Positions 12,219 to 26,400 of a DNA stretch of 64,000 bases are shown piece after piece. How positions within the stretch are numbered: the first letter of the stretch is position 1; each line of letters starts with the position of its first letter. The translations under genes and the position numbers were made by a program. Source of the DNA: Plecoglossus altivelis. Taxonomy: Eukaryota > Chordata > Actinopteri > Osmeriformes > Plecoglossidae. The notes under the pieces were generated by a model that did no database searches, had not been told where the DNA came from, and saw only the letters and a list, made by a program, of their open reading frames with translations. The stretch lies in NCBI GenBank assembly GCA_036571765.1, contig BROE01000020.1, forward strand, positions 12,595,276-12,659,275. Direction: 5' to 3'.

Positions 12219-15200
12219 CTAGTTCTCATCGTCATCATCATCATCATCATCATCAATCAGAACCCTTCGTCTGCGCTTGGTTGACCTGTTAGAGACAGCA
12301 GCAGCTTCTTCACTACTCTCCAGTTCATTCATGGAGAGAGACTCCTCATCTGGAAGCACAAGGGACAACTTAGTCAAAAAACCTTAGGCTACAAAATCTG
12401 TTTAATTTTATCTTAATACAGTCAAACTCTAGACGTTAATGCTAAAATATCAACGTCTGTTTACTTCAACGCTGATTACCTTTCTCTTCCTCGCTGTCTA
12501 ACGCCCGACTTCTTTTGATAGAGGTATGTTCCTGAGGAGATCTATAAAGACAAGAGACGGTCAGAAAATGTAACAAACATCTGTGTCTTTGTATAAGATG
12601 GGTTATATTGATGGTTTACCTCTGAAAAGCACTCTCTGAGTCTGCATGTTCACCGGAAGTGAAATCTGTAAACAGAGAAACATTGTGGTTCTAAATGACT
12701 TTCAAGAAAAATGATTATTTTGCTGCTGAAGTAGTTTCCTTTATATTGAAAGTCAGTTTGAATGTGAGTTCAGTGTGGGATAGTGATCATGCCTCCCACC
12801 TGTGTGCTCTTCAGAGGGGTGTTTCCTCCTGCGGGCCAGTAACAGAGCTCTGAGGGCCTGGGCTCTCTGTTCATGAGAGTCTGTTTCCTCCTGGTGCTCC
12901 TGTATAGGGTCTTCAGGCTGCCTTGCCTCTGCTGGAGCTGCACTGCTAAGGCACAGGGCAGCTGCTGCTCTCCTCAGCTGGGGAGGTCTCAACTTAGCTG
13001 GGATTCTCCAGAAAGACTCCTGATAGTGAAAGACATTCATACCATGAGTCATAAAGTCGCACTAGCGTGTCTGGTCTGAACACAGCACATCATAGTGTGT
13101 GACAGCTGACAATGCAAGATGTCTCCGTGGACTGACCTGTTCATCTGCAGGGGGTCGGACACCCAGTTTGCGAAGCAACTTCTGGAAGCTCTTGTTCTCC
13201 ATGGCATCCTCCGTCTCCTCCATTAGAGGAACCAGCGGCACAGGCTGAGACAAGCCTGAGGAAGGGGGAAAAAAACAAACATTTGAGCTATTAAGACCGT
13301 TCAAAATACTAGGATCAATCCTACGGATACAATGTAGGATAAAACAAAAATGCAGATCAAATTGAAATGTCTTTGGAAAAGGGGCAAATAGAATCCAAAC
13401 ATGTCCAAACTCTCATACCTTCTTCTTCACGATTATCTGCTGCTCTGTTAAGGCAGTTCTGTAGCCACAACAACGGTCCTGACATACCTGTTGTGAAAGA
13501 ATATTTCACCAAATATTTCTACATTTAACACCACCCACACAAAACCTAATGGCATGTTTGTGTATGCACTGCACACTTTAACCCAGAGGTTTTTGTTGTT
13601 GTGTTGTACCTTCCTGCCGTAGGGCCTGCACCACAGTCTCCACACTGGCATTCTTCTCCAATGTGGTCATTTTGCTCTGCCTTCCTCCATTTCCTGATGT
13701 TTCCCTCCCCATCTCCTCTCCCTCTTCTTGACTCTCCTCCTCATCCTCCTCCTCCTCCTCCTCCTCATCCTCCTCCTGTGGCAGGTCGCCAGTAAGATCT
13801 GCCAAGAACTCCTCTTCAGTCTGTCAGAGTAGGAAACAGGAACGCTCATCAGGATGCGTTATACACTACTGTGCCTAAAGGGCATTCAAGTGATACACCC
13901 AAGTTGGCTAGGTCATCCGTATAAAGAGGCATACTTGCTCAATGTTGGTGAAGGTTGTTTGTTTTTCATGGTTGAAAACACTATGATTATACCTGAAAGA
14001 TTTTATTCACGTTTTTCTTCATTTTTCTTGGCTGCCAACAGCCACAAAATCATTGCATTTCAAGTTTAGGGGAGAGGTTTGAAAACCTTGTAACCACAGT
14101 GCTATTTCAATTGCCCAAAATAACGCACCAGAGACCAGGCAGATGCAACTTTCATAGACAACAATTTTCCCCCTACGAAAATACAAACAAAGTCAAAACT
14201 ATATTTGTGATACTAAATGGCCATATGTCGATTTCTCTTACCATTTCTTTTCCAGAGCTCTTTCCTGGAGCCATGTTTCGACGTCTCTTCTTGTAGAGCT
14301 CCCGCCTGTCAGACACCAGTCCTAAACTGAGCATCTTCTCCACCACACGGGCACGGGAGCGCTTAGCAGTCAGCTTCTTCAGGATGCTTCCCAGTACATC
14401 TACAGACAAGCACACAGCAGTTTTACCACAGAATATCACTGCCAAACAACAACAAATATCAACAAAGTTATTGTTTCGCTGTTTATGCAACTACACTGGT
14501 ATCAGAGTTCAAATCAATAAGTGGCGATTACCATCAGAGTCTCTGTACTCCTCAAACAGCATCTGCAGTTCCTGCTCTTGCTGTTCAGTCCACAAGACAA
14601 TCCTTGTGCCTTTCCTACACATGAGGAGAAAGCTAATTAGTTAGAAGATTTTCTCTACAAAGGTCTGACTCCTGATCAATGAAATCTGTGAAATATTAAT
14701 TGCAAAACTAAGCATATTCACTATCATACTATAAGACTCTAACACTGACTTTTGTTTCTTCAGGTCTTTGGCACTTTCTACCAAGCCCATCAGCACCATT
14801 TGAACCACCACCTGACGGCGTGTACGGTTGCTGTTACTTAGCAACGGCAGCAGAGTCTCCACAATATCTGGCACTGAGGGAAGACGGTCATCATATCAGA
14901 AACAGAGAATTTGAGCCCACACGGGTGTGCAGCTGTCCACAGACACATTTAAAAAGCACTGAAAAGTCAAACAACAAACTGTAAAAAAATTGAGCATTAC
15001 CTCCAGAGTCCCGATGAGTGTAGTAAAGACTCCGCAGCTCCTCTTCCTCCTCTGGACTCCATGGAGCTTTTTCGTTTGACTCATCTCTGACAGACACACA
15101 TACACAGGACAACAGCAGAACATAAAAAAGAAATATTACACAAAAGAAAAAAAAGAAAGAAAAAACCCCACCACCAGACTGGTACAAAGATGTACACATA

Positions 15201-18200
15201 CACAGTGTACACACACCTGTTTTTACTGTAGCCCTCTGTCATCTCACGAACGGCTCCTACATTTTTCCAGAACAGTAGTTCCACATAAGCCTTGTCGTTC
15301 CGGGCCGCCAGTGCAAAGAAACGACTCAGCACAAACTTGGCGAAAGTCACCAGCTCCTTTGGGAGCAGAGAAAGCATTTGGGCATTAGACATTTCTCTAA
15401 CTGCAGAGCATTTTCATTTAGGTTTTTAACTAACACAGTTACAGACGTGTTTCTAGTGATGTTTGCTTAGAGTATCTGTCTTACTTTATATGCGGCTGCA
15501 GCAGGGTCGCTTAGGATCTTGTTGAAGACGCAGAAGACAGAGAGCTGGAAGAGCAGCGCCTCCATCTTCAGGTCGACGGCCAGCCGGTGCAGCATGCGGG
15601 TGATGCAGTGGTTGGTGTGGGGAGTGTTCTGTGTGTAGGACTTCAGTAGGAGCATGTATGGACGCACAATGTTGGAGTGGGCAAATCTGGTGGGATACAT
15701 AAGATCGTACAGTAGGTTGGCGATCTCACATCATTTGATGCCTTTTCATGTATTTACATCTGGATGAGTTGATTTCTCAGTTCATTTCTAAATTCCTTCC
15801 TACACGTCACAATAAGTTCCACCTCTCCAAATGCACCTTGTGTACATTATCCCATTGTTTCTGTCCACATGATCTCCCAATATTCTGCTCCTTACCTCTT
15901 GATGAAGTCCAGGAAGTTAAAGTCAGTCTCAGACACCTGCACAGCCTCTAGCTCCTCCTCCACCTCCTCCAGCTCTGCTGCTCCATCCTCCTCCATGCCC
16001 GGCTCTGGAGGCGGTGGCCCTGGGATCAAAAAAACACATGCCTCTTGTGACAAACACCAATATGAAGCAGATGGGGCATGAAGAGCTCCATGTTGACGTC
16101 TCCGAGTCTATCTTGACCTTGAACTCAGAAACCCAAACTCACGGGGCAGGTTGGCAAAAAGAATCTGCTTCAGGAGCTCAAGTTCCTCCTCTGGTTCGAC
16201 ATCAGATGAGCCAAATACATCCCCCTCTGGCCACACGTCCCTAAAACAAATCACAAAGAAAAAGAGATCCATTAATCAAAGCCAAACAAGAGTTTTGGTG
16301 GGTCACCAATTCCTCATCTGGCGGGAACCAACAAAACAGAGTTTGATTTCCCCTTACTGACCTGGCAGCCCGCAGCAGCCCCAGAGCCTCAGGCCCTAGC
16401 CTGGCCAGCAGGGCATCCTGCACACGCACCATGGCCTCTGTTCTCTGCTCCTCCAAGGGAGTCTCAGACGCAGCATCAAACGGCACAACACCCTCAGTCA
16501 GGGCGTCTGACAGCTGCAGGCAGACAGAGAGGGCAACAGTCAGAGACACCGGTAACTTGAGAAATTATCAATGAACGACATTGGTAAAAACAAGCTGGTA
16601 CTTCCAGCCTGACCTGAAACCCTGCAGCCCTCAGCTCCTCAGACACAATCCTCCAGGTCTCCTGCAGGGCCTCAGGAGTGGTCTCTGCTGCAGACGGATG
16701 CTTCTGTCCTCGACGCTTCCTTCGCTTCACTCTCTTTTTCTGGGTGCAGGAGAAATTACTTTAGTGCGATACAAGTTTGAGCCTCAGTGTCAGTAAGACC
16801 CAGACTACGACGAGGAGACTGATGTGTTTGCTGAAAATGGCATCTGCCAGTCAACCTACCCATCCCCATGGGGAGTAAAAGGGTTTACCTGCACAATCAA
16901 GTTGTTGCGCCCTTTGCAGAAGCGCTCCAGCATGCGTAGAAAGAGGTGAGTGGACTCCACCAGGTCCTTAAGGAAGGAGCGTGGCTGCTTGGTCTCATCA
17001 AACTTCCTCAGGAGGGTGAGGAATATCTCCCTGTACTCCATCAGATAGAAGATGTTACCTGGATACAGAAGGATTGTTCTCATGTTGTTACAAATGGACA
17101 AAATAAGTAAATAACATGTGAGCAATGCTGTAATGGTAGCCAGAGGCGTTGGCACGTGATCTCACTCTTAATAACGTTGGCACTGTGTCGGATTGTCTCA
17201 TCAGGAGAGCGATCCATTTCGTTCACTGTCAGCAGCAGCTCCTGATAGGCCTTTAAAGCCAAGTGCATCCTGGGACATGTCAACAGAGTTGTAGAGGAAC
17301 CTAGAGTTATCTCATGGCATATCTCATGGTTTTGAAACTCCAATATAACCTGTTTCACATTTGGACACACCCTGTTGTTTCACAACCGATCAGAGATGAT
17401 CAGGAAGAGATTGCTAACCATCAACACCATTTCCTTGAAGCCTTACTCCCTGTCCACACACCTGCGAGACCAGCTTATGGCCTCCTTGCGGTCCGTCAGC
17501 ATCATCTCATAGTAGTTGGTGATGTTGCGCTCGATGTAGTGGAAAGCACGAATAGACATAGTCTCAGAGACAAGATCGGCATGGAAACCGTTGCCACGGT
17601 TGAAGGCCATGAAGAAGCTGAGTGCCCACAGGTAGTATGTCTCATCATGCTGCTGGGCCTGTTCCCGGATCAGCCCCTCCTGAGCCATGGAAATATTAGG
17701 AAACCGTCAACTACTATACACATTTGCTCTAAGGTAACCAGTGTGTTTGAACTCCCAAGAAGAAATTGATTAATTTTGCATACCTTGACCAGGTACATAA
17801 GGCGGTTGTAGCAGTTCTCCAAAAAGTCAATGCAGAACTCTCGTAGGAAGAGGCGGACATTGAGGGCTGAACGGCGTTTTGTTTCAGAGTCCCGTGCATG
17901 CTGTTTCCTCTTGGGAACACGCCTAACTCTCTTGCCCGAGTCATGAGTGTAGTTCTTAAACTGGAGAGAAAAAACAGAAAAATCATGATTGAGAACAATA
18001 CAGGGAAGGGAAATTGATTTGGGCTTTTCATCTTGAAGCACCATAATGGTGATCATTACTTATGAGGTTGTTTTGGCATATTTTCCATACATTATGAAGG
18101 CCTCTGTGGTATATCACATCGTTGTCTCCGATGGACTTGAGACCCTGAACAACATAAGAGCCTCCAAAGCGAGAATGCCTGTAAAATACCAGCAACAGAC

Positions 18201-19972
18201 AGGGCACATTTCCAATATCACTCCAAATGTTGCTTGCCCCAAATGGCTCATATCCTGCTGTCAATATCGAGCCAATAGCATTACTCAATTTGGTTTACAT
18301 CCACTATTACAAACACCCACTTGATCCCAGCTCCGGTGTAGAAGTGTTTACCTGGTTCCTCTCTGGAAGGTACGGCTGCGTTTCTCTGCTTGCTCTTTCT
18401 GCCTCAAAAGCTCCAGCTCCTGGGCATCTTTCTGTTTCTCCTGAACAGAGCGAGCATGACCAGCACTCACCAGCAGCTCCGGGGTCTGAAGCAGAGAATA
18501 GGTCAAACCAAACATACTAAAGCAGATAGAACAAGATTTTGCTCAATGTTCTTGTTAGCGTTAGCTCAATAACATATTGTAGCAAAGTTTCGACAATCTA
18601 TTGTGTACAGCATCGATCCTACCTGGTCTCTGAACATGAGAGAGATGACCTCCAGAACATGCATACTCCATTGCTGCTCACTTTGGGCTGACGCCAGGAA
18701 CTTGATTAGGTCATCAAAGCCACTCATATGGATGGCCCACAGCAACTTATCATGCACACTGGCATCATCATCTACATTCTAGTCATGTGGTAGGAGGTGG
18801 TATTGGGGAGGAGAGAGGGAAAATGATGAGAAAAAGCCAGTGGTAGACAATGTAAGACACTAAACAGGAAATGGATCAACAAGTCATATTGTCTGCCAGT
18901 TTAGACTCTAACCTTCTCCTCATAGGGGTCAGCTGGGACATGAAGAACATTCCTGACCAGTAGAAGGATTCTCTCTATCAGCAGGTTATCCTCTTCCTGA
19001 CGCTGCTCCCAGTCCTGAAACAAACAACAAATATTTTGTATATCATTGAATCCATGGTGAAGAGCATTGGAATTATAGGGTGTATGATGCTGTGAGACAT
19101 TTACCAGTTGCAGCAAGTTGTACAGTGTCTCACTCAGAACTCCAAACACTTTTTCACTGGCAAACGCCTGATGAGATAGAACAGTAATGAGACAATTTAA
19201 TCAAGACACAATACAGACTCATCCATTTGTAACTTACAATACTCCCCAGATGGTAATATGGTTTATTGACAGTAGGGTACGTGTGTAGAGTATATAAAAC
19301 TACTCCTGTTTTTCTTTAGAACATACCTCCTTATAGGCCTGCAAATATGACATCAGTTGCAGAAAGTGATGTCGGAAAGCAGGGTCATCAGGAACTTTTC
19401 CGAAACAAAGCAGTGCAGGCTGGGTAATGTTGACCATGAGCCTGTGTAAAATTTTAGAAGCATGAGAAACACTTCAACACCACTAGTTATGTGTAGGGAT
19501 ATTTTTTGCATGTAGTTTTTTGGGTTGCCTGGCCCAGGATCAGATGCTGTAACCAACCTCTCTTCAGAGAAGACTAGGGTTAGCAATGGATGTTCACCTG
19601 ATGCAGGCATCAAACAAGGGCTTGTCCTGACTGTGCTGCGTGATGATGGGCAGGAGATCATTCTGAAGGATCTGGCCCGCCCCCAGCTGCTGCCGGATGT
19701 CTCGCGTGTCGTCCTCATGGCGTAGATACCTGATCAGGTCCTTCACACTCTCTATGACAGGGACGGTGTGTTAAGTGATTTATACCAATGGGTTGAGACT
19801 TCTGTATGAACACATTTCACTGCTAAAGCATTCTTAAAACATGAATGTACTGGTGGCTAACTTTAGACATCATACCTAAACAATCAGGTTCTCTGTGGTA
19901 GGTGTCTCCCTCCAGATAACCCAGAGCACTGCATGTTGCCAAAAGTTCACAATTCATCATGTACAAGTCCAT
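12219..19972 (-). CDS. timeless: TIMELESS replication fork protection complex protein
   Basis: Scaffold of the TIMELESS-TIPIN complex at replication forks (nucleus). It supports the S-phase checkpoint, sister chromatid cohesion and PARP1 recruitment, with a debated clock role. I read 29 coding exons (high to low): 19876-19972, 19598-19751, 19327-19441, 19105-19167, 18913-19014, 18623-18778, 18352-18485, 18091-18178, 17784-17960, 17462-17679, 17166-17269, 16889-17058, 16614-16739, 16362-16513, 16143-16240, 15896-16019, 15485-15686, 15217-15356, 15001-15086, 14750-14873, 14532-14614, 14242-14399, 13610-13820, 13419-13487, 13137-13255, 12800-13019, 12620-12665, 12480-12541, 12219-12349. They total 3729 nt, 1242 aa (human 1208). 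The start MDLYMMNCELLATCSALGYL matches the family. The N-terminal TIMELESS domain covers about residues 20-290. A Glu/Asp-rich stretch lies near 970-1000, followed by the PARP1-binding domain (about 1027-1125: PLLWLQNCLNRAAD, LLRKLGVRPPA, FWRIPAKL). The C-terminus has a basic RRRR cluster and nine Asp. A 5' UTR acceptor is at 20010-20011. Confidence 0.97.
12232..12256 (-). repeat. GAT triplet run coding the poly-Asp tail of timeless
   Basis: Successive ATC/CAT triplets on the plus strand are GAT codons on the coding strand and give the Asp tract just before the stop. The tract may vary in length between individuals. Confidence 0.9.
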
Positions 19973-20246
19973 ATATCACAAGACTAATTGGGGGCTGCGG
20001 TTACACAATCTAAAAGAGAGAAAAAGAAGAAAATTGTGAATAGATTCTCAAGTGTCAGCAAACACAACATATACAATAAAACAATGTAAATCTACCGGAT
20101 TTCAAAAGGATAACAGGACCGCTTAAAGCATAACTAAATGAAGTAATGTGATTTGACCCTTAAATGACAGCTGGCTGGCCAGCAATTGTAACATACATTA
20201 CACAAAGTAGTTAACCTATCGAATCCTCCATGAGTTAATTACGTAC

Positions 20247-20390
20247 CAGATCAAACGACAAGATTGTGCATTTTCTCGTTTACATTACAAATAGATTAGA
20301 GATATGCATCCCGAGTTGCTCAAAATTGAAGCGACACTCCAGCACAATTCTCAATACTCGCGCCCAAACAGCCCGCGTCAAGAAGTAAAC
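20247..20390 (-). promoter_or_regulatory. Candidate noncoding first exon and promoter of timeless
   Basis: On the minus strand a donor GTACGT (20241-20246) follows a short exon-like segment, and the first coding exon has an acceptor CTTTTAG just right of 20009. Upstream is a CpG-containing stretch with an E2F-like GCGCCCAAA near 20360. Right boundary is approximate. Confidence 0.4.
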
Positions 20391-22747
20391 TCATATCCGG
20401 TCAATTTTCTTGAAGCATTTCAAAATAAAGGTCACGGAAAAACGTGACTTTGCAACATAGTTGTATTTTGAATCGAGTTTAATACGTATCTCTTCCTTTC
20501 AGCTAGTCCAAATTTGTCTTAATTTGAAATTAGTCAGCCTAACTAATTCATAATCATGAGACGCACGCTGTTTCCATGTCATTCAGAAGAAAGATAATGG
20601 AATATGGAGGTAAACATGTTCCACAACAATACTTATTTTGATTCCTCTTACTCTCCTTAATCTATAACACGTACACATCAAGAGTACGCTAGTAGTTCAG
20701 AAGTAGTTTAGTCATCTACTAAGTGAAGGGCTCACAATTGATGGTCTAAAAATACAATAACAACAGAGGTTTTAGGTAATAACGCCTCAAGTGGCCTACA
20801 TTTTTGACATGCTCAGGACTTGGTTTGTTCCATAAGAAGATGGTTCATGTTTGTACTGAATTCGCTTGTTGTCACATGTCCGTCCATACTCACACCTAGA
20901 CAACATTCTGACCGCTGAAATGCTTTTAAAGGTCAGCTGTGGCCAGTTTCCGAGTACTTTAAAGGTTTGTAACAGACAAATGTAGGGCATTTTTGGACGA
21001 GTTCTTCTTGAAGGGACTACACCGTATATCCATTTCCATTCCCAGTTAATCTACATTGTACCGATATTATTGCACTTCTTAATCATTTTAGATGGACTTC
21101 TTGAAATAAATTAAATATTGCCCAATTAAATTCTGTGAGCCTCCGTTGTCAGCCTTAGCCTACATAACACATCGGGAACTGTTCACTCACTGTAACACAT
21201 TTTCAATCCTTTAAAGCTCCCGTCGCTGGTAAGGCCTCTTGCTCTAAATGGTCGAAGAAAACCCTATCCAGTAACTTAACCATTTCGAATAGGCTACTAG
21301 CCTTAGGTTTAAGTAATACATCTACCAATAACAAACAGCAGAAGTCTGCGTTTAATAATCTGCTAAATTCACACCACAGTTAGGCCTGTGCAAGTTATAA
21401 CATTTTGACTACAATCTTATTTGTTGTCTTTTTTCTCTCAAATGGACATCCGTTTTTCTTACCCCTTTAGAACTGAGCACCAGTTATCTGTTGTTTGCAG
21501 GTTGTCCCGAAGCTTTAGTCGAAACACATCCACACTCGTGAGGAACAAAAAAATAATACACTCTTACTGTTCTTATTTTTAGACTGTTCTAATCATACCA
21601 CAGGGGTTCCGTTGGGGAAATCTTGTATCAAGAACTTATATAGTTACACCCATATACACCCATTTTTATGATGTGCAACATTTAATGTAGATACAACGCT
21701 GTTCTCGTGATATCTTTCTGTCTGTAAGACTTGTACTCGAAATCGTTTCATTTTATGCTGCCAATATCCCTAAGATCAGACCAACGTTGGTTTCGCCTGA
21801 GAGTCACATTTGAGTTTGCGTGACATTCGACACTCTGCGCTTCAATGAGAGGGGTTATTCTGTGTCTGAACAACTTCACAGACTTAGGCTATTTAGACAA
21901 CATTTTTTATATGGAGGAATGTCTTTCTTTAGGTTCGTTAATGTAATTACGTTCGTGCAGTCCAATATAAGTATAGATAGTCTTTCACTTGACAACTATT
22001 TTATTAAATGACCTGAAGAACGACAAGTGCAAACTTTGCTCAGTAGGTTAAGGCTTGTTATTTTTATTTGTTATGTGAGGACACCGGAATGAAGTTAGCG
22101 GCACTTGACTATAATTGTTACTTCCTTGTTTTATTTTGGTCGAAGTTGTTGACTCAAACAGTTAATCCCATTAAGAGATTTCCATGTAGACGCAGGCTAA
22201 TAGTCCATCTCAATCTTAACTGCACTACGTTTGGACGAAAAGTGTTTGGAAAGGAAACCTTTATTTGTCTCACAATTATGACACACGTGTGCGTGCAGGA
22301 AGCAGCGACACTAAGACCACACACGCATGCAGTGGTGTCCACCTGAGAAAGTGCAACTCCGCGTTTTCTGATCCATGATGTCCTTCCTCTAGGGGCAGCA
22401 GGAATTGTGGGCAGCCATAACAGGAGCAACCAGGACCAATTCCAAGTGCTCATGCCTATGTCCATGTCTTGGTCAGGGACAGAGCAGGAGAGCAATCGGA
22501 TCTTGTTCTGCATGTTTTTGTACTGAGGTTCTTTGTTAAAGAAACTCACGTGAGCAACTTCATACAGAAAAGCCCTCAGTGTCACCAGTGCCCTATGTGA
22601 AATCAATCCGAGGACCAACTTGTTGTGAGGTGGCAATGCAAAGCATCATGCCATACATCTATCAGCACTGTGTGCTTCAGGGACATGCATAAAGTCCACT
22701 TTTATTCTGGTAAAGAACAAGAAAAACACAGATCAGTTCCAGTTGAC
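20391..22747. other. Intergenic region between timeless and prph
   Basis: No supported gene. A 160-codon minus-strand frame at 22154-22636 contains a short hydrophobic run but has no recognised domain, no splice partners and no clear codon bias, so I do not call it. The rest is AT-rich. Confidence 0.5.
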
Positions 22748-23465
22748 TTTATTTGCATTTCATTTGGTTTCTCAGTGGCTGCCAGGAACACACATCCTCA
22801 CATAATAGCAAAGCACATTTTTTTTAAATGTTCAGTTTAAGGGATTACTTGTAGAATATGTGGTGCTGCTACTGTAGTCTCTTACTGTTCTGTATCAAAG
22901 ACCCACATTGCTGGTATTCCCACTCTGGACGCATTTAAAACTGAGTTCCGTAAAGCTTCTGAAGGAAAACAGCTGAGAATATCTTCACCGTACTCTCCCA
23001 AGTACCATTTTCTTTTTGTTTCATTTGTACTCAAAACCATTTCAGTAAGTGATCATTAAAAACCCATTTGCCTTTTAAAGTCTTGTTATTTGATTTACAA
23101 AGTGGTGGTTGTATGGAGTTTAAGGAATTATACTGCAAATAAAGGCCTCGGATGGTATATCAAGAAAGAGCGTTTGCTCCAGTGGTTACTCTGTGTAGTT
23201 TAACTACTACTTTCAGTAAGGATTTGTTGTTATAAGTAGCACCAAGGTCACGATGTCTCAGGTTTATTCAAGTTTTAACACATACCAACATAATCTGCTG
23301 GACAGAAAAGTAAATTGTTAAAGAGTCAGCAGTGAGCAACTTTTGAGGAGTGCAGCTTTTACATTTTTTTCATAATCATCTTGCTCTTTTGTTTTCGTCA
23401 GTTATTATTACCATTTTATAATTGCTACATCTGAACCTGGAACAAGCAATACATGCCTAACTGTT
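22748..23465 (-). other. prph 3' UTR
   Basis: From the stop codon to a minus-strand AATAAA at 22748-22753, about 0.7 kb and AT-rich with no coding potential. The cleavage site would be slightly to the left. Confidence 0.55.
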
Positions 23466-26400
23466 CTAGTCATCTCCATCGCTCCTGTCCTCCCTCTCAC
23501 GCTTGTTACTCCTGTCGCTCCTGCTTGATTCCTTCTCCTTGCTAGATTCTTTCACCACCTGCCAAAAGAGGAACACTTGTAAGTCCCATTACATCTCTTT
23601 TCACATGCACATTGGGTATGTCATTGACTATTCATGAAGCCTTACCTCTCCATCACGAGTCTCAACAGTCTTAATCACCACAGTCTTCTTGCTAGGGGTG
23701 TCAGGAGTTTGGTCATAGTCTATGGAGAAGAAAACAAAAAGGATGTGTCAACTTGTGCTTTTGCATTATCAAGAGTTGAGTTCCTGAGTAATGAAACGAA
23801 AAGACCAGGTGGAGCTCTTACCCCTGTCTCCACTGCGGTTGCTCATGGATCCCATATTGAACATGGGAACAGTGATCCTGATGGAAAGGAAAATATGGGA
23901 TGTTAATATACACAAGTAAAATATTTGCTATTCTAGGGTCGAAGTTAAATCTTGAAAAGCATTAAATACTTCAGAGGCTTACTGTTACTTTGACAACAAA
24001 ACATGTACATATATAGTAGCTAGGAAGTAACCACAACCAATCCACTGTCGATACTGTAGAATCAATATGTCCCTCCCACCTGCTCTCCTCTCCTTCCAGC
24101 AACTTGCGGTAGGTGGCAATCTCAATGTCCAAGGCCATCTTCACATTGAGCAGGTCCTGGTACTCCCTGAGATGACGGGCCATCTCATCCTTCAGGTGGC
24201 GGATCTCTTCCTCCAGGCGGCACACATTGTCCTGATAGTTGCCAGCTTCCACGCCAAACTGGTCTTCCATCTCACGCATCTGCCTCATCAGGGCCTCGTT
24301 CTGAACAAAAACACACATTGCACCATGAACAAACGTAGAGCGATAAGAGGTGGCAAAAAGCGTTGGCTTTTGCGAAGCCTCACCGTGCTCTTCAGACCGT
24401 CCACTTCACAGCTGAGAGCCTGGATCTGCCTCCTGTACTCGCCGGACTCCTGCTTAGACTGCCTCATGGCCTCGTTGTTACGTTTGGCTGTCTCAGTCAG
24501 ATCAGCAAACTGCAACAGGACAGAACTCCAGAATTAGATTGAGAATAGTGTATCGTACAATAGTGTATCGTACATCATCTTAATGTATGGCTATGACAGA
24601 CAATACATGAAGTAAATTGTGGTTTTCAGTGCAATAGTTTAAATATGAGGTTTTATTGTATGTACCTTGGACTTGTACCACTCTTCAGATTCCTGCATGT
24701 TCTTGGTGGCAATGTTCTCATACTGGGCCCTGATGTCCCTCAGGGCTCCGGTCAGGTCAGGTCTGGAGGTGCTGTCCACTTCCATCTTCAACTGCTGGCT
24801 CTGCACACTAACCTGCACATCCTGGATCTCCTGTCAGGTGGACAATACAATTGAAATTAGCAGTGGGAAAAGATCATCTCTTGCATTCTTCTTAACTTTG
24901 TTGTCAGATGTGAGGAGTTTGGGGAACTGTAAAAACATACCTCATCATGCAGCTTCTTGAGGAATTCAATCTCATCCATCAGAGACTCGATCTTCCTTTC
25001 CAGGTCAAGGCGAGACAAAGTGGCATCATCCACATCCTAGACATGGAGTGATTAGTGCTTTAGTATTCCAAAAACTTCACATACCCTTTTAACATTGGTT
25101 GTGATTCCTCTAAAGTTGTCATCGGCTTAATGTGACCATGCTTAGACTGATGAATGGGTTACTTGGCGTCACATGATGGCCACAAGATGTCAGTATTACA
25201 CAAGAGCATAAGACAAGACACTTCCCATGGTACTAGGAATATCCTAATAAAATCTATGGACAATGATGTAACAATAGAGTCTATCCAGAGTCTAAGTTTG
25301 TACCTTGCGGAAAAGCACCAGGTTGTTTTCAGCCTCAGCCCTTTTCTGGGTCTCTTCCTCAAGTCTGCATGGGAGGGAATGGGGATGGGGAGAAACAATA
25401 TTAATACCAAACAGGCTTATTTATAGTCGTAGCTCACAGTTCCAATGCCATTTCAAGGCACTAGACCACTGTTGATTACATTATATTAGTAATCACATTA
25501 GATAACTATGTTTGGTTTTTGACCCAAATAGCAGCTGCAGAGGAGATGTGATTATATTTAAGTGATTCTTCCTTCAGACTGCTTCCCCCAAATGAGGCAT
25601 CAGCTGGCAAAGAGCCCCTGGATCAATTTGGTAATTCACCATCCCTTAAAAGCGTTTGGGAGACTGTCCAACGGGGTCAGCAGATGGTTCCCTGAACAAA
25701 TGTTACTAATTACAACTCTACGGAGGTCAGGGAGGACACCCACACTTATTCTTCCTGTCTTGTCAACATGCTGCATTTTTTGCTCAGAGATGAACTGCAT
25801 ATATTTGCCAAGACTACCTTATACCATATTTGTTTCATACAAACTTTTAAAACTGTTGCACGGATAATACAAAAATTTGTTAAATTCTAAATTAGTTTAG
25901 AAAATATTGATCTATTATAATATCTATCGATTTAGAAATGAGTTATCACAGATAAGGGAGTGTCCCCCTTGGTTATGATGAGTCATCATTTATGACATCA
26001 TAACTGTGATATCAGTCCACACTGTTCTCTCAATCTAGTCTCCCATGAGATTGGCTGTCTTTTCGCTCAATGTTTGGGTGTCTCCACAACCCTTCTCTCT
26101 CCATGGCCCATGCTCCTTAAGACTGGACATAAAGAAGGATCGTTGGTGGGGGATGTGGCATGACAGGGTTTTCTCATCTTTAATTCATATCATGTCGCTG
26201 GGGTCCTTTTTTCCTAATGGGATATCTGGCACCTTCCCATGGGCATGGGGGGGCATTGAACACCCCCTAATGGAGCCACTCTTATTTAGTTACATTGATT
26301 TTTCCAAAAGCCATTTTTCTTTAGGCTTCTTTCTATCTCAGACCCCTCCTCTTTCTCTTCTTTCCATTTCTCCTCCCCCCTCCCATATTTCTTGGCTCCA

